A DNA stretch of 8,622 nucleotides from an uncultured Candidatus Saccharibacteria bacterium (lineage in GTDB: Bacteria > Patescibacteriota > Saccharimonadia > Saccharimonadales > Saccharimonadaceae): assembly GCA_938041005.1 (NCBI GenBank), contig CALHZJ010000020.1:1-8622 (forward strand), given 5' to 3'. Below the pieces are notes generated by a model. The model did no database searches. It saw only the letters and a program-made list of their open reading frames with translations, and was not told where the DNA came from. Positions 1-6,323 of the stretch are shown piece after piece; position 1 is the stretch's first letter; each line of letters opens with the position of its first letter. The position numbers were made by a program, and so were the translations under genes.

Positions 1-81
1 GCAAACACAGGATTTAATGTCTTCTTAGGTGTTATCGCCACTCTAGCATTAGTTGCTGCAGGGCTATTAATTCTACGTTAA
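1..81 (+). CDS. C-terminal membrane anchor of a surface protein (5' part outside window)
   Basis: Frame 1 is open from the first base and ends at TAA 79-81, giving 26 residues: ANTGFNVF, then about 16 hydrophobic residues, then a final Leu-Arg. A small polar N-T-G motif before one hydrophobic helix and a basic end is the layout of sortase-sorted or tail-anchored surface proteins. With Ala before N-T-G, an L-A-x-T-G sorting signal (class E sortase type) is possible, but the preceding residue lies outside the window. The basic tail is a single Arg, weaker than usual, so a plain C-terminal membrane anchor is equally possible. A strong terminator follows 14 nt after the stop. Confidence 0.6.
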   Translation, partial: ANTGFNVFLGVIATLALVAAGLLILR

Positions 82-94
82 CCTGCAACTACAT

Positions 95-130
95 AAAATT
101 ACCACCCCGTGATGAGGTGGTAATTTTTTA
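95..130 (+). terminator. Rho-independent terminator after the surface-protein gene
   Basis: A perfect 12-bp stem (95-106 with 116-127, aaaattaccacc / ggtggtaatttt) encloses a 9-nt loop and runs into six T residues on the + strand (124-129). It ends the + gene at 81. On the - strand the stem is the same but followed only by TTTTATG, so it may also serve, less efficiently, as the end of the convergent glycosyltransferase operon. Confidence 0.85.
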
Positions 131-145
131 TTGAGAACTAGGTTT

Positions 146-352
146 TTATTGTCGAGAGGATTGAAAAGTTGGTTGCGGTGCCACGCCAGACTGTGAAGCG
201 TCTGATGGCGGCGTGTTGGTTGTGTTATTTTGAGCTGACGGAGTTTGTTCAGTTGAAGACGAACCCGATTGTCCCGATTGATCAGATTGAGCTTGAGACG
301 TACTGCCATTTACGCCAGGTTGCTGCCTAGACCCACCAGGACCGCCTTGAGA
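146..352 (-). pseudogene. In-frame Ser/Thr/Gln-rich tail cut off by a premature TAA
   Basis: Directly after TAA 353-355, in the same frame, 68 sense codons follow before TAA 146-148. The residues begin SQGGPGGSRQQPG and end PTFQSSRQ; 16 Ser, 7 Thr and 13 Gln among 68 match the composition of the end of the upstream protein. There is no start codon with a ribosome site for this part alone. The natural reading is a nonsense change (for example CAA or GAA to TAA) in a longer extracellular tail. A sequencing or consensus error, or readthrough, would look the same. Confidence 0.7.
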
Positions 353-577
353 TTAGCTCATTCCTGGAGGACCGCCAGCTTGCCCGCTCATTTGGCTTCC
401 GCTGGAACCGCCAACTTGCATGCCCGCAACAAATCCCAGTCCACACAAAACCACGCCACCAATTGCTATTCCCATTGCTGCGCCGACGCCAATTGAGCGT
501 TTTTCATTCGAAGCGCTTTCCGAATTGTTAAAGATATTTTCTGGTGTTGTTTGAGATTCTTGATCTAATTTTCTCAT
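353..577 (-). CDS. Small single-span membrane protein with Gly/Ser-rich outer tail (probably truncated)
   Basis: This encodes 74 residues. Residues 1-27 are polar and charged, 28-52 form one hydrophobic, Gly/Ala-rich membrane segment, and 53-74 are Gly/Ser/Gln/Pro-rich, ending GGPPGMS at TAA 353-355. The start is well supported: AAAGGAG lies 7 nt upstream of the ATG. It begins 29 bp after the stop of the large glycosyltransferase gene on the same strand, so co-transcription is likely. The membrane segment with a charged N-terminus suggests the tail faces outside. The frame stays open with the same composition for 68 codons beyond the stop, so the intact protein was probably about 143 residues. 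I do not recognise a family; the low-complexity tail prevents a functional call. Confidence 0.7.
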   Translation of the reverse strand: MRKLDQESQTTPENIFNNSESASNEKRSIGVGAAMGIAIGGVVLCGLGFVAGMQVGGSSGSQMSGQAGGPPGMS

Positions 578-606
578 AATATTTCTCCTTTAGTTAAATT
601 TATTTC

Positions 607-3255
607 CTATGCAGATAGTTCGTATAATGTTACATCACTACCTCCATAATTAACGACTTTACCGTTTTTCTTAATCCAATTTGTGATTTTGCTATTTCCG
701 CCATTTGGACCACCGCCATGACCGTGCGAGCTAGCGGCGTAATATTTCAATTTGCCATCCACCACCAACTGCTTAAATTGTTCAAGCGTAAGTGGCGTAT
801 CGCTACCGTTAAAGCCACCAATTGCCATAACTGGTTGACCACTAGTTAGCTGGATTGCCGCAGATTCATTAGCGCTATCCACCGCCACCAACCAAGTCGC
901 ACCATTTTGGTTTTGTAAAAGATACTGAACCAACGTGCTGTCTGCCTGAGATTTTTCATTATTACTTCCCTGCATCGCCGTTGAGTTCGGACCTGCCGTC
1001 GGAATACTGCCTGTGTGCGTAACATTGACAGTCGACAGCGCGTAAACAACTGGAGTGGTCATACACGCAGCCACAGAAGTGATAATTACCAAGTTCTGAA
1101 GCCAACGTTTCGGCGTATACAAATTGACCAATAGCCCAATCATACCGACAGCTCCCAGAACACCAACCGTCCACATTAGCCAAGTCATCGCACCAGCGTA
1201 GCTAAGGATAATTATCGCAATCACCGCCGTCACGCCAACCAACATAGGTAAAATCCAAGCATACGATTTTCGCCTGACGTACGCACCCCACAGAAACGGC
1301 ACACCAATTCCAACCAAAGCTGCCACAGCTGGCGCCATAACCACCACGTAGTACGGATGAATCACGCCGCTAGTCATGCTGAATATTACGATATGAACGA
1401 TCAGCCAAAGTATCCAGAATATCACTGCCGCTCGTCCGCGATTAGTTCGCGGAGTCTTGCGTAAAATCCATAAGAGTAGTCCGCCGCTCGCTAATGCTAA
1501 GATTAGTAACCATGCAATGTTCGGCCCAAAATCGTTATTGAATATCCTAAATATTCCAGTCTGCCCACCGAATCCAGTGCCGCCAGGACCATGACCGCCA
1601 CTGGGAGCGCCGCCACCCATTCCGCCAGGGTTTGCTATTGCCATTCCACCACTCGGAGGAGTTCCGCCACCTCCGCCGCCGCGGTTTCCTAATAGTCGAC
1701 CAAATCCGTTATAGCCAAAAATCAAACTCCAAATACTATTGTCATTCGTACTACCAACCCAAGGTCGATTGCCAGACGGCGTCAGCCAAACAAGCACGCT
1801 CCACCATAAAGTTGACACCGTCGTAATTACGCCCGCAAACATCAAATGTAGAAATCGCGTAACAATTGGCGGCTTAGCGAACGCCAGATAGACAATTACC
1901 ATCGCGGGCAAAACCATCAAGCCCTGAAGCATTTTCGTGTTAAATGCCAGACCCGTAAACAGCCCCGCCAGACCGAGCCATAAAAGCGGTCGCCTGCCCT
2001 CTAATGACCTGAGAAATGCGTAACCGCTGGCGGTAAGCATAAATGTCAAAATAGCATCTGGATTATTAAATCCAAACATCAACGCCGCAACAGGAGTTAG
2101 CATTAATGTAACTGCGGAAATTATCGCGCTAGTAAAGCCGAATTGTCGTTTCACTGCCGAATATAATAGCCAGACCGAGCCAACGCCCGCTAATACGCTT
2201 GGTAGTAACATTGAAAAGCTGGAAAATCCAAACAGTCGAGCACTAAGGCCCATTATCATTGTCGCCAGCGGAGGCTTGTCGATTGAAACATAATTTGCCG
2301 CATCCAAACTACCAAACAGCCACGCCGTCCAATTTTGGCTTGCCGCCTGTACCGCCGCCGCGTAATAGCTATTTGCCATACCATTATGCATCGCGCCAAA
2401 CATATACAACACACCCGTCGCAATCAGCAGAATTGGAAGAGTCATTTTCTCAAACCACGAGCGATCGTCCAATTCTTTATTAACTCGATGAAGTCCTTTT
2501 AAATCATCGATCGCAGTTTTTACAATCTTCACACGACTATCAGTATCTTCAATCCAAGTAACGGGTTGCTCGTGAATCGGCACGACTGCGCGCTCCGTTT
2601 TAATCAAAAGCTCAGTATCAAAGAACCACTCATTGTCCTTAATTTTTGGCAAAAATCTCTTCGCTACATCACGGCGAATCGCCTTAAATCCACACTGCGC
2701 ATCGCTAAATTTGGTTCGCGACGTCAATTTGATAATCTTGTTATAACACCGTGAAATAAACTCCCGCTTAAAACCGCGGCTGGTCTTTGATTTTTTCATC
2801 AATCGAGAACCAATCGCCACGCCCGCTTCGCCCGCCACAAGCGGCTGGATCATCGGCAGAAAATCATCCAAGCTGGTGGACAAATCGACATCCATGTACG
2901 TCAGAATATCCGCCTGACTGCTTTGCCAGACTTGCTTTAATGCTCGCCCGCGACCGCGTTTAGCCAACCGCACGACACGAACTGATTGATGATTTTGCGC
3001 CAAGTTTTTTGCTATTTTTAAGGTGTTATCTTGACTGCCGTTATCCGCGATCGTTATCTGATAACGATATGGCAAATTTTCCATCATGTATTCGTCAAGT
3101 GTTTCAATGCTGCTTTGAAGAATTTTCTCCTCGTTCAGCACCGGCACGACTATGTCGACAAATGGATTAACTATCGCCCGAAACGGCGATGAACTAGAAT
3201 CGGACGTAACAAGTCGCGACCTAGCTAATGGTTGGGGTGTGGTTGTTGCTCTCAT
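607..3255 (-). CDS. Fused GT2 polyprenyl-phosphate glycosyltransferase / GT39-type (YkcC-YkcB-like) membrane glycosyltransferase
   Basis: This encodes 882 residues from ATG 3253-3255; a TTG at 3271-3273 would add six, but a -10-like TATAGT lies 7 nt before the ATG. Residues about 30-260 are a GT-A family 2 domain like dolichol-phosphate mannosyltransferase: VDIVVPVLNEE, ADNGSQDNT, and the metal/nucleotide DxD as MDVDLS (D122-D124). From about 272 follows a multi-span GT39/ArnT-like domain of the YkcB type, with SLDAANYVSIDKPP in the first outer loop, NNPDA, and GLAFNTKMLQ. An outer loop at about 522-565 is almost all Gly/Pro/Ser, and a soluble C-terminal domain (about 765-882) ends the protein. 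In Bacillus the two halves are separate neighbouring genes (ykcC, ykcB). By family knowledge, the first half loads a sugar onto undecaprenyl phosphate at the inner face and the second transfers it outside the membrane. The sugar and acceptor cannot be read from the sequence. Confidence 0.9.
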   Translation of the reverse strand: MRATTTPQPLARSRLVTSDSSSSPFRAIVNPFVDIVVPVLNEEKILQSSIETLDEYMMENLPYRYQITIADNGSQDNTLKIAKNLAQNHQSVRVVRLAKRGRGRALKQVWQSSQADILTYMDVDLSTSLDDFLPMIQPLVAGEAGVAIGSRLMKKSKTSRGFKREFISRCYNKIIKLTSRTKFSDAQCGFKAIRRDVAKRFLPKIKDNEWFFDTELLIKTERAVVPIHEQPVTWIEDTDSRVKIVKTAIDDLKGLHRVNKELDDRSWFEKMTLPILLIATGVLYMFGAMHNGMANSYYAAAVQAASQNWTAWLFGSLDAANYVSIDKPPLATMIMGLSARLFGFSSFSMLLPSVLAGVGSVWLLYSAVKRQFGFTSAIISAVTLMLTPVAALMFGFNNPDAILTFMLTASGYAFLRSLEGRRPLLWLGLAGLFTGLAFNTKMLQGLMVLPAMVIVYLAFAKPPIVTRFLHLMFAGVITTVSTLWWSVLVWLTPSGNRPWVGSTNDNSIWSLIFGYNGFGRLLGNRGGGGGGTPPSGGMAIANPGGMGGGAPSGGHGPGGTGFGGQTGIFRIFNNDFGPNIAWLLILALASGGLLLWILRKTPRTNRGRAAVIFWILWLIVHIVIFSMTSGVIHPYYVVVMAPAVAALVGIGVPFLWGAYVRRKSYAWILPMLVGVTAVIAIIILSYAGAMTWLMWTVGVLGAVGMIGLLVNLYTPKRWLQNLVIITSVAACMTTPVVYALSTVNVTHTGSIPTAGPNSTAMQGSNNEKSQADSTLVQYLLQNQNGATWLVAVDSANESAAIQLTSGQPVMAIGGFNGSDTPLTLEQFKQLVVDGKLKYYAASSHGHGGGPNGGNSKITNWIKKNGKVVNYGGSDVTLYELSA

Positions 3256-3262
3256 GCAAACC

Positions 3263-3268
3263 ACTATA
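3263..3268 (-). promoter_or_regulatory. -10-like hexamer just before the glycosyltransferase ATG
   Basis: TATAGT on the - strand is separated from ATG 3253-3255 by 7 nt (ggtttgc), and there is no Shine-Dalgarno sequence in between. If used, transcription would begin at or next to the start codon, giving a leaderless message. No convincing -35 is seen at 16-18 bp. The gene could also be transcribed from the promoter of the upstream 127-residue gene, whose stop is 65 bp away. Confidence 0.4.
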
Positions 3269-3320
3269 AACAAGCGTTCTGTAAAAATGCTTTAAGACAT
3301 CTGCAAATATCTCAGAGTGT

Positions 3321-3704
3321 CTACATACCATCAAAGACCAATAAAACTACATCGCCATCTACATTATTAACGCCCAACTCTATAAACCTCATCAAGTTAT
3401 CTATCTGCTTAACGACGCCAACCTCTTGTCTCTCTTCCGCTAACTTTCGTATCTCTGGCAATTCATTTTTCATCAGCCGAACATACGAGTAGCCGTCTAC
3501 GGCAGTATGTCCATAAAGATCAATATGCGCAATCACTGGAAATCGCTGCTCAAAATCTTCAGCACTCTCCGCTAAACTACTGGCAAAGTTAAAAATATCC
3601 TTTAAATCATTACTCTTTGGACCACTCTTAAAATCATCCCGTAAACATTGACTAGAAAGAAATCTAGCCCACATACCATCACAATAAGTGTTATTCATAG
3701 TCAT
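3321..3704 (-). CDS. Conserved-looking hypothetical protein, 127 residues
   Basis: I do not recognise this protein. It is a soluble-looking, acidic polypeptide (many Asp/Glu; no signal peptide or membrane span) beginning MTMNNTYCDGMWARF, with a probable helical middle (about 35-55 and 80-108) and a hydrophobic strand VVLLVF just before the end. The start is firm: AGGTGAG lies about 6 nt before ATG 3702-3704, and a good promoter lies just upstream. It precedes the large glycosyltransferase by 65 bp on the same strand and may be its operon partner. It sits immediately outside the left repeat of the defence insert, so it belongs to the host flank rather than the cargo. Confidence 0.7.
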   Translation of the reverse strand: MTMNNTYCDGMWARFLSSQCLRDDFKSGPKSNDLKDIFNFASSLAESAEDFEQRFPVIAHIDLYGHTAVDGYSYVRLMKNELPEIRKLAEERQEVGVVKQIDNLMRFIELGVNNVDGDVVLLVFDGM

Positions 3705-3727
3705 TATTATCTCACCTATTCCGCGAT

Positions 3728-3754
3728 ATTATAAATATATAACCGCAAAATCAA
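3728..3754 (-). promoter_or_regulatory. Promoter of the 127-residue gene
   Basis: On the - strand TTGATT (3749-3754) and a perfect TATAAT (3728-3733) are 15 bp apart, placing the start of transcription near 3721, about 17 nt before the ATG. The spacer is slightly short. The -35 overlaps the outer edge of the 55-bp repeat by three bases, directly below the T-run of the terminator. Confidence 0.6.
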
Positions 3755-3806
3755 TAAAAAAGACCTCAACTATACTTGCTGGGGTCTTAAAATTCGATTT
3801 GGCTCC
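3752..3806. repeat. Left copy of 55-bp direct repeat (putative att site)
   Basis: Aligned without gaps to 7427-7481, it differs at four positions (3779, 3782, 3783, 3793). Similarity stops sharply after ggctcc on the right. In tRNA sense the copy begins with GGAGCCA, the 3' end of tRNA-Asn, but no tRNA body follows it, as expected for the distal end of an island integrated at a tRNA 3' end. Confidence 0.75.
3756..3788 (-). terminator. Terminator carried in the left repeat copy
   Basis: Read on the - strand, an 11-position stem (3778-3788 with 3760-3770) with one mismatch and one G-U pair encloses loop AAGTATA and is followed by six T residues (3756-3761). It would stop transcripts leaving the insert before they enter the 127-residue gene. 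Its stem is less perfect than that of the copy at the tRNA. Confidence 0.7.
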
Positions 3807-3938
3807 TCCCTAGCAAACGAGTTGCAAACCGAGAGTTCGAACTATGACGAGAATTATATAGGTAAAATCAAGGAAATTTTATACAATTATTAAATATATT
3901 TATAGCCCCTAAACACATAACGTGTTATCATAGTATTA
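3807..3938. other. AT-rich intergenic stretch with small repeats
   Basis: No gene is seen. It holds a short tandem echo (GCAAAC at 3813-3818 and 3824-3829), a perfect 10-bp palindrome AGTTCGAACT (3834-3843), a long AT-rich run, and a hairpin AACAC-ATAAC-GTGTT (3912-3926). The palindrome resembles a tRNA T-loop, but its distance from the repeat does not fit a tRNA. Such short motifs next to an att-like repeat could be recombinase arm sites; this is only a possibility. Confidence 0.4.
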
Positions 3939-4019
3939 GATAACTCGAGAAGGATAAAGCTGGGTTCCCGAATGGGAGTAAGTCCACAAGACGAGAATTC
4001 CTTTGCTCCTGGGGTTATC
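3939..4019. other. Structured element abutting the HEPN gene stop codon (candidate RNA)
   Basis: An 8-bp helix closes the element (GATAACTC 3939-3946 with GGGTTATC 4012-4019, one G-U). Inside are AGGA/TCCT (3951-3954 with 4007-4010) and AAAG/CTTT (3956-3959 with 4001-4004) separated by a small internal loop, then two hairpins: TTCCC-GAAT-GGGAG (3965-3978) and GTC-CACAA-GAC (3982-3992). The nested, mutually compatible pairing suggests a folded RNA or a DNA cruciform. It begins exactly at the last base of the stop codon of the - strand HEPN-type gene and has no T-run on either strand, so it is not an ordinary terminator. It matches no riboswitch, ribozyme or tRNA that I recognise. Strand is undetermined. 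Confidence 0.45.
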
Positions 4020-5038
4020 TACCTAGATTTACCGTTAGGTTTGATAGCGTCAATTACCCCGTTGGGGTCTTTTTTAATTTGAGCTACTATAAAATCCACA
4101 AGAGCTGGGGCATAAGAATAGGTCGGCTTCTTACCATCCATCTTATGGGCATATGCATAGACTATATTGCTCTTCACATCATAGAAGTTCACAAATAGCG
4201 TTAGGTCGCTTGTATTAAAGGCGGTCCGCAAGTCTCCGTTCGGCCTGGTGTACTTAAATGGTATATTTTCAGTCGCTAACCTTTTGTTTACAGCACTTAC
4301 AACATTTCCAAATGAGAAGTTGTGCGTATTACTCGGGTCTCGCAGTTCCTTTACAACTTTAACCTTCTTATCAGAGCCCCTATCAATTGCAATGACGAAA
4401 TCGGCCGAACCTTTCTTCTTCGTAATATATACTTCCTGTCTGATACCGATTGAAAACTTTGGATTGTTTTCCGTTTTCTCTAATACCGCCAAGTCATTTC
4501 TGTACGTAATTAACTTTTCCGCAAGCTCGGCTGAGTATTTCGCCCGAACAGTCTCGTCGGTAAAATCACCAATGTTCACAGACAACGTAAGAAAGCTATC
4601 GGGTATATTTTCAGCAACATCAATATCATGAAATTCGTTCATCTTGTTTCGGAAGTTAATTACACATGACTGAAAAAGCGGAGCATAGATAATGCCATAT
4701 TCCTCAGTGATAAAGTGCGTTCCTGTATTTCTAAGCTCAATAATCTTCTCAAGGTTCTTACGTAGCGGGTCCTTATCGTTAGTAAACACTTTTTCTATCG
4801 ACTTAGACAAACTGATAGTCCGTTCAGGATTGTCTTTGAAATAAATACTATCCTCACCAAATTGCCTGATTATTTGAGCCTTGAGCATAAGCTCCCAAGC
4901 GTTACAAACGAAAAACGCAAAACCTTCAACACGATACCTGAGTGTCGGTTTATTAAATACCTCAAGACCCATAATAAAAGCCTCTCGGCTCTTTTGGACG
5001 AGTTGGTTTATCAGCTTATTTCTTGACCTTTCGCTCAC
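4019..5038 (-). CDS. DUF3644 family protein, putative HEPN-type ribonuclease (defence)
   Basis: This encodes 339 residues from GTG 5036-5038. The N-terminal 130 residues match my memory of the DUF3644 family: helices containing KSREAFIMGLEVFNKPTLRYR, FVCNAWELMLKA, and KDPLRKNLEKIIELRNTGTHF. The last holds R103-N-T-G-T-H108, an R-x4-H motif that in HEPN domains forms the ribonuclease active site. The C-terminal part (about 240-335) is a separate conserved-looking block containing YTRPNGDLRTAFNTSDL, with no assignment from me. It is soluble. It lies in the same insert and on the same strand as a restriction-modification pair, which supports an anti-phage or abortive-infection role, but no experiment is implied. 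No second small protein that could be an antitoxin is present; the neighbouring structured element is the only partner candidate. The start has no ribosome site but a -10-like TACAAT 6 nt upstream. Confidence 0.75.
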   Translation of the reverse strand: MSERSRNKLINQLVQKSREAFIMGLEVFNKPTLRYRVEGFAFFVCNAWELMLKAQIIRQFGEDSIYFKDNPERTISLSKSIEKVFTNDKDPLRKNLEKIIELRNTGTHFITEEYGIIYAPLFQSCVINFRNKMNEFHDIDVAENIPDSFLTLSVNIGDFTDETVRAKYSAELAEKLITYRNDLAVLEKTENNPKFSIGIRQEVYITKKKGSADFVIAIDRGSDKKVKVVKELRDPSNTHNFSFGNVVSAVNKRLATENIPFKYTRPNGDLRTAFNTSDLTLFVNFYDVKSNIVYAYAHKMDGKKPTYSYAPALVDFIVAQIKKDPNGVIDAIKPNGKSR

Positions 5039-5044
5039 ATGGTT

Positions 5045-5068
5045 ATTGTATCACTTAATCAAGTGATA
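5045..5068 (-). promoter_or_regulatory. Candidate leaderless promoter and palindromic operator of the HEPN-type gene
   Basis: On the - strand a perfect 8-bp inverted repeat with 4-bp spacer (TATCACTT-GATT-AAGTGATA, 5049-5068) runs into TACAAT (5045-5050), which is 6 nt from the GTG start. A repressor bound at the palindrome would cover the promoter; alternatively, as RNA from a more distal promoter, it would form a hairpin close to the start. A second possible -10, TATAAT at 5172-5177, lies about 130 bp upstream. Confidence 0.5.
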
Positions 5069-5348
5069 GACACCCCCTGTAGCGGTACTTTTATTTTTTG
5101 AGAACGTCGTAAACGTACTACCTAAATTATCGTGGATAGCAAAAATAGTGTGTATTCCGTTTTACTCAGCAATTATACAAGTTCAATAGCGATCGTGCTT
5201 TTGGTAATGGCGGTAGTCTCTTGTTTTTATGCGTAAATACTCCATCTATAAAATGGTAGATTTCCGAGGGTATTTTAAGCAGGCATTTCTTGACACTATT
5301 CTTAGCATAAGCGATCTTATTTAATTGATGTTACCGGTTTCATTTCCG
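5069..5348. other. 280-bp intergenic stretch between HEPN-type gene and endonuclease gene
   Basis: I see no gene; the longest - strand frames with ATG are about 20 codons. It holds a possible - strand -10 TATAAT (5172-5177) and a stem at 5235-5275: AAATACTC with GGGTATTT (one G-U) around an inner ATCTA/TAGAT pair. That stem could end the endonuclease transcript, although no clear T-run follows on the - strand. An exact TTGACA on the + strand at 5290-5295 has no good -10 or gene after it. Confidence 0.4.
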
Positions 5349-6323
5349 CTACCAAGCTACGTCAATATAGAAGAGGCTTGCTGGCTGACCAAACAACTTA
5401 ATATCAAACTTGAGGCTTGGCTCAACAATCGTACTAGCGTTGTGTATTCTAAATGATATAGCCCAACCATTATTCATAGTTAAATGAACCGTAGTTTTTG
5501 AATCATCCTTAAATGACAGTTCAATTATCCGTGTAGGCAATTCTATGTCAGGTATTACAATATCAGGTTCCTTTGAATTACTAGACCGGTTAAGTGTACC
5601 AAACAAATTAAAAGGTATAACTCTTGTCGTATGATTTTTGTAGTGGATAAGCTTGTAATAATCGTTCCCATTACTACCTAGAAGATACTTCACAAGACCA
5701 GCAGTAACATCGTCACCATATTTTTCATAGGCTCGCTGCAATTCATCTATAAATGCATTCAAAATCGGCACATATATACTATGCTCCTTATCTGGCAGCT
5801 CTCGCCATTTCACTTTTCTGCTTTTCAGGTTTTGCAATTCCGAAAAAATTAAGGATATTTCTTCAAAATATGCAGAAGATGAAGGTATACCAAACCAAGA
5901 CTTCCCGAAATCTAACTTCGCACTAAGTCTTGAATGTTTCAAGGCCTCGTGGTTATGTTTTACAGATACACCTATTTCCCACTGGACATCCCGCCTGATT
6001 ATCAACACATCTCTAATGTCGCCTAATTTTGCCACGTCGTCAGACTGAAGCGAAACAGTAAGTTTATCTTGTCCATCTTCTGTAATCTTTGGCTCCATTT
6101 TTATTATTGCTTCAATGCCCGCTTTTGCTGAAGTAAGCATATCATTACGTTCTTCTTCCGTAATATCATTTAGATACCTGCCGCGAGCAATAAGAAAACT
6201 ATTATTCTCTACAATCTCAACAGGACGGATTAGTTGAACCATCTCTACCAGAGCAGTAAGACAAGCATACTCATATGCCTTACCTTTTATTGTTGAGTTG
6301 ATTGTGCTTCTGTCTTCGTCCAT
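5349..6323 (-). CDS. Type II restriction endonuclease, HaeIII family (predicted GGCC)
   Basis: This encodes 324 residues. Family-diagnostic stretches by memory of the RE_HaeIII family are INSTIKGKAYEYA near the N-terminus (about 8-20), KLGDIRDVLII (99-109), EIGVSVKHNHEALKHSRLS (117-134), and DFGKSWFGIP (138-147). D102/D105 with E117 and K122 are plausible metal-site residues of a PD-(D/E)XK-like core, but this is an inference. HaeIII-type enzymes cut GGCC leaving blunt ends. The start ATG 6321-6323 lies 37 bp inside the upstream methylase gene; AAGGAG stands 11 nt before it, a rather long spacing, so translation may be coupled to and weaker than that of the methylase. Length looks complete, with no frameshift. 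Confidence 0.9.
   Translation of the reverse strand: MDEDRSTINSTIKGKAYEYACLTALVEMVQLIRPVEIVENNSFLIARGRYLNDITEEERNDMLTSAKAGIEAIIKMEPKITEDGQDKLTVSLQSDDVAKLGDIRDVLIIRRDVQWEIGVSVKHNHEALKHSRLSAKLDFGKSWFGIPSSSAYFEEISLIFSELQNLKSRKVKWRELPDKEHSIYVPILNAFIDELQRAYEKYGDDVTAGLVKYLLGSNGNDYYKLIHYKNHTTRVIPFNLFGTLNRSSNSKEPDIVIPDIELPTRIIELSFKDDSKTTVHLTMNNGWAISFRIHNASTIVEPSLKFDIKLFGQPASLFYIDVAW

Noticed and set aside
73..309. 78-codon open frame on the - strand
   Set aside because: It overlaps the Ser/Thr-rich frame in another register, lacks a ribosome site and has an arginine/leucine-rich composition typical of a shadow frame.
353..355. Alternative genetic code with TAA read as Gln
   Set aside because: TAA also ends the longer frame at 146-148 and the gene at 79-81, and other genes stop normally; a single event is better explained by a nonsense change or readthrough.
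269..496. 75-codon open frame on the + strand
   Set aside because: It is antisense to the small membrane protein and its tail, with no ribosome site or recognisable sequence.
3801..3875. A second, degraded tRNA behind the left repeat (GGAGCCA end and a GTTCGAAC T-loop-like palindrome)
   Set aside because: The distance from the T-loop-like motif to the CCA end is about 19 nt too long, and no acceptor, D or anticodon stems can be formed.
3939..4019. tRNA or tRNA-like gene (7-8 bp closing stem, about 80 nt)
   Set aside because: There is no T-loop consensus, no D-arm and no valid anticodon arm; the inner helices do not form a cloverleaf.
4248..4631. 127-codon open frame on the + strand
   Set aside because: It is antisense within the DUF3644 gene, whose family match is clear; no ribosome site or family resemblance.
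5290..5318. + strand promoter starting with exact TTGACA
   Set aside because: No acceptable -10 at 16-18 bp and no + strand gene downstream.
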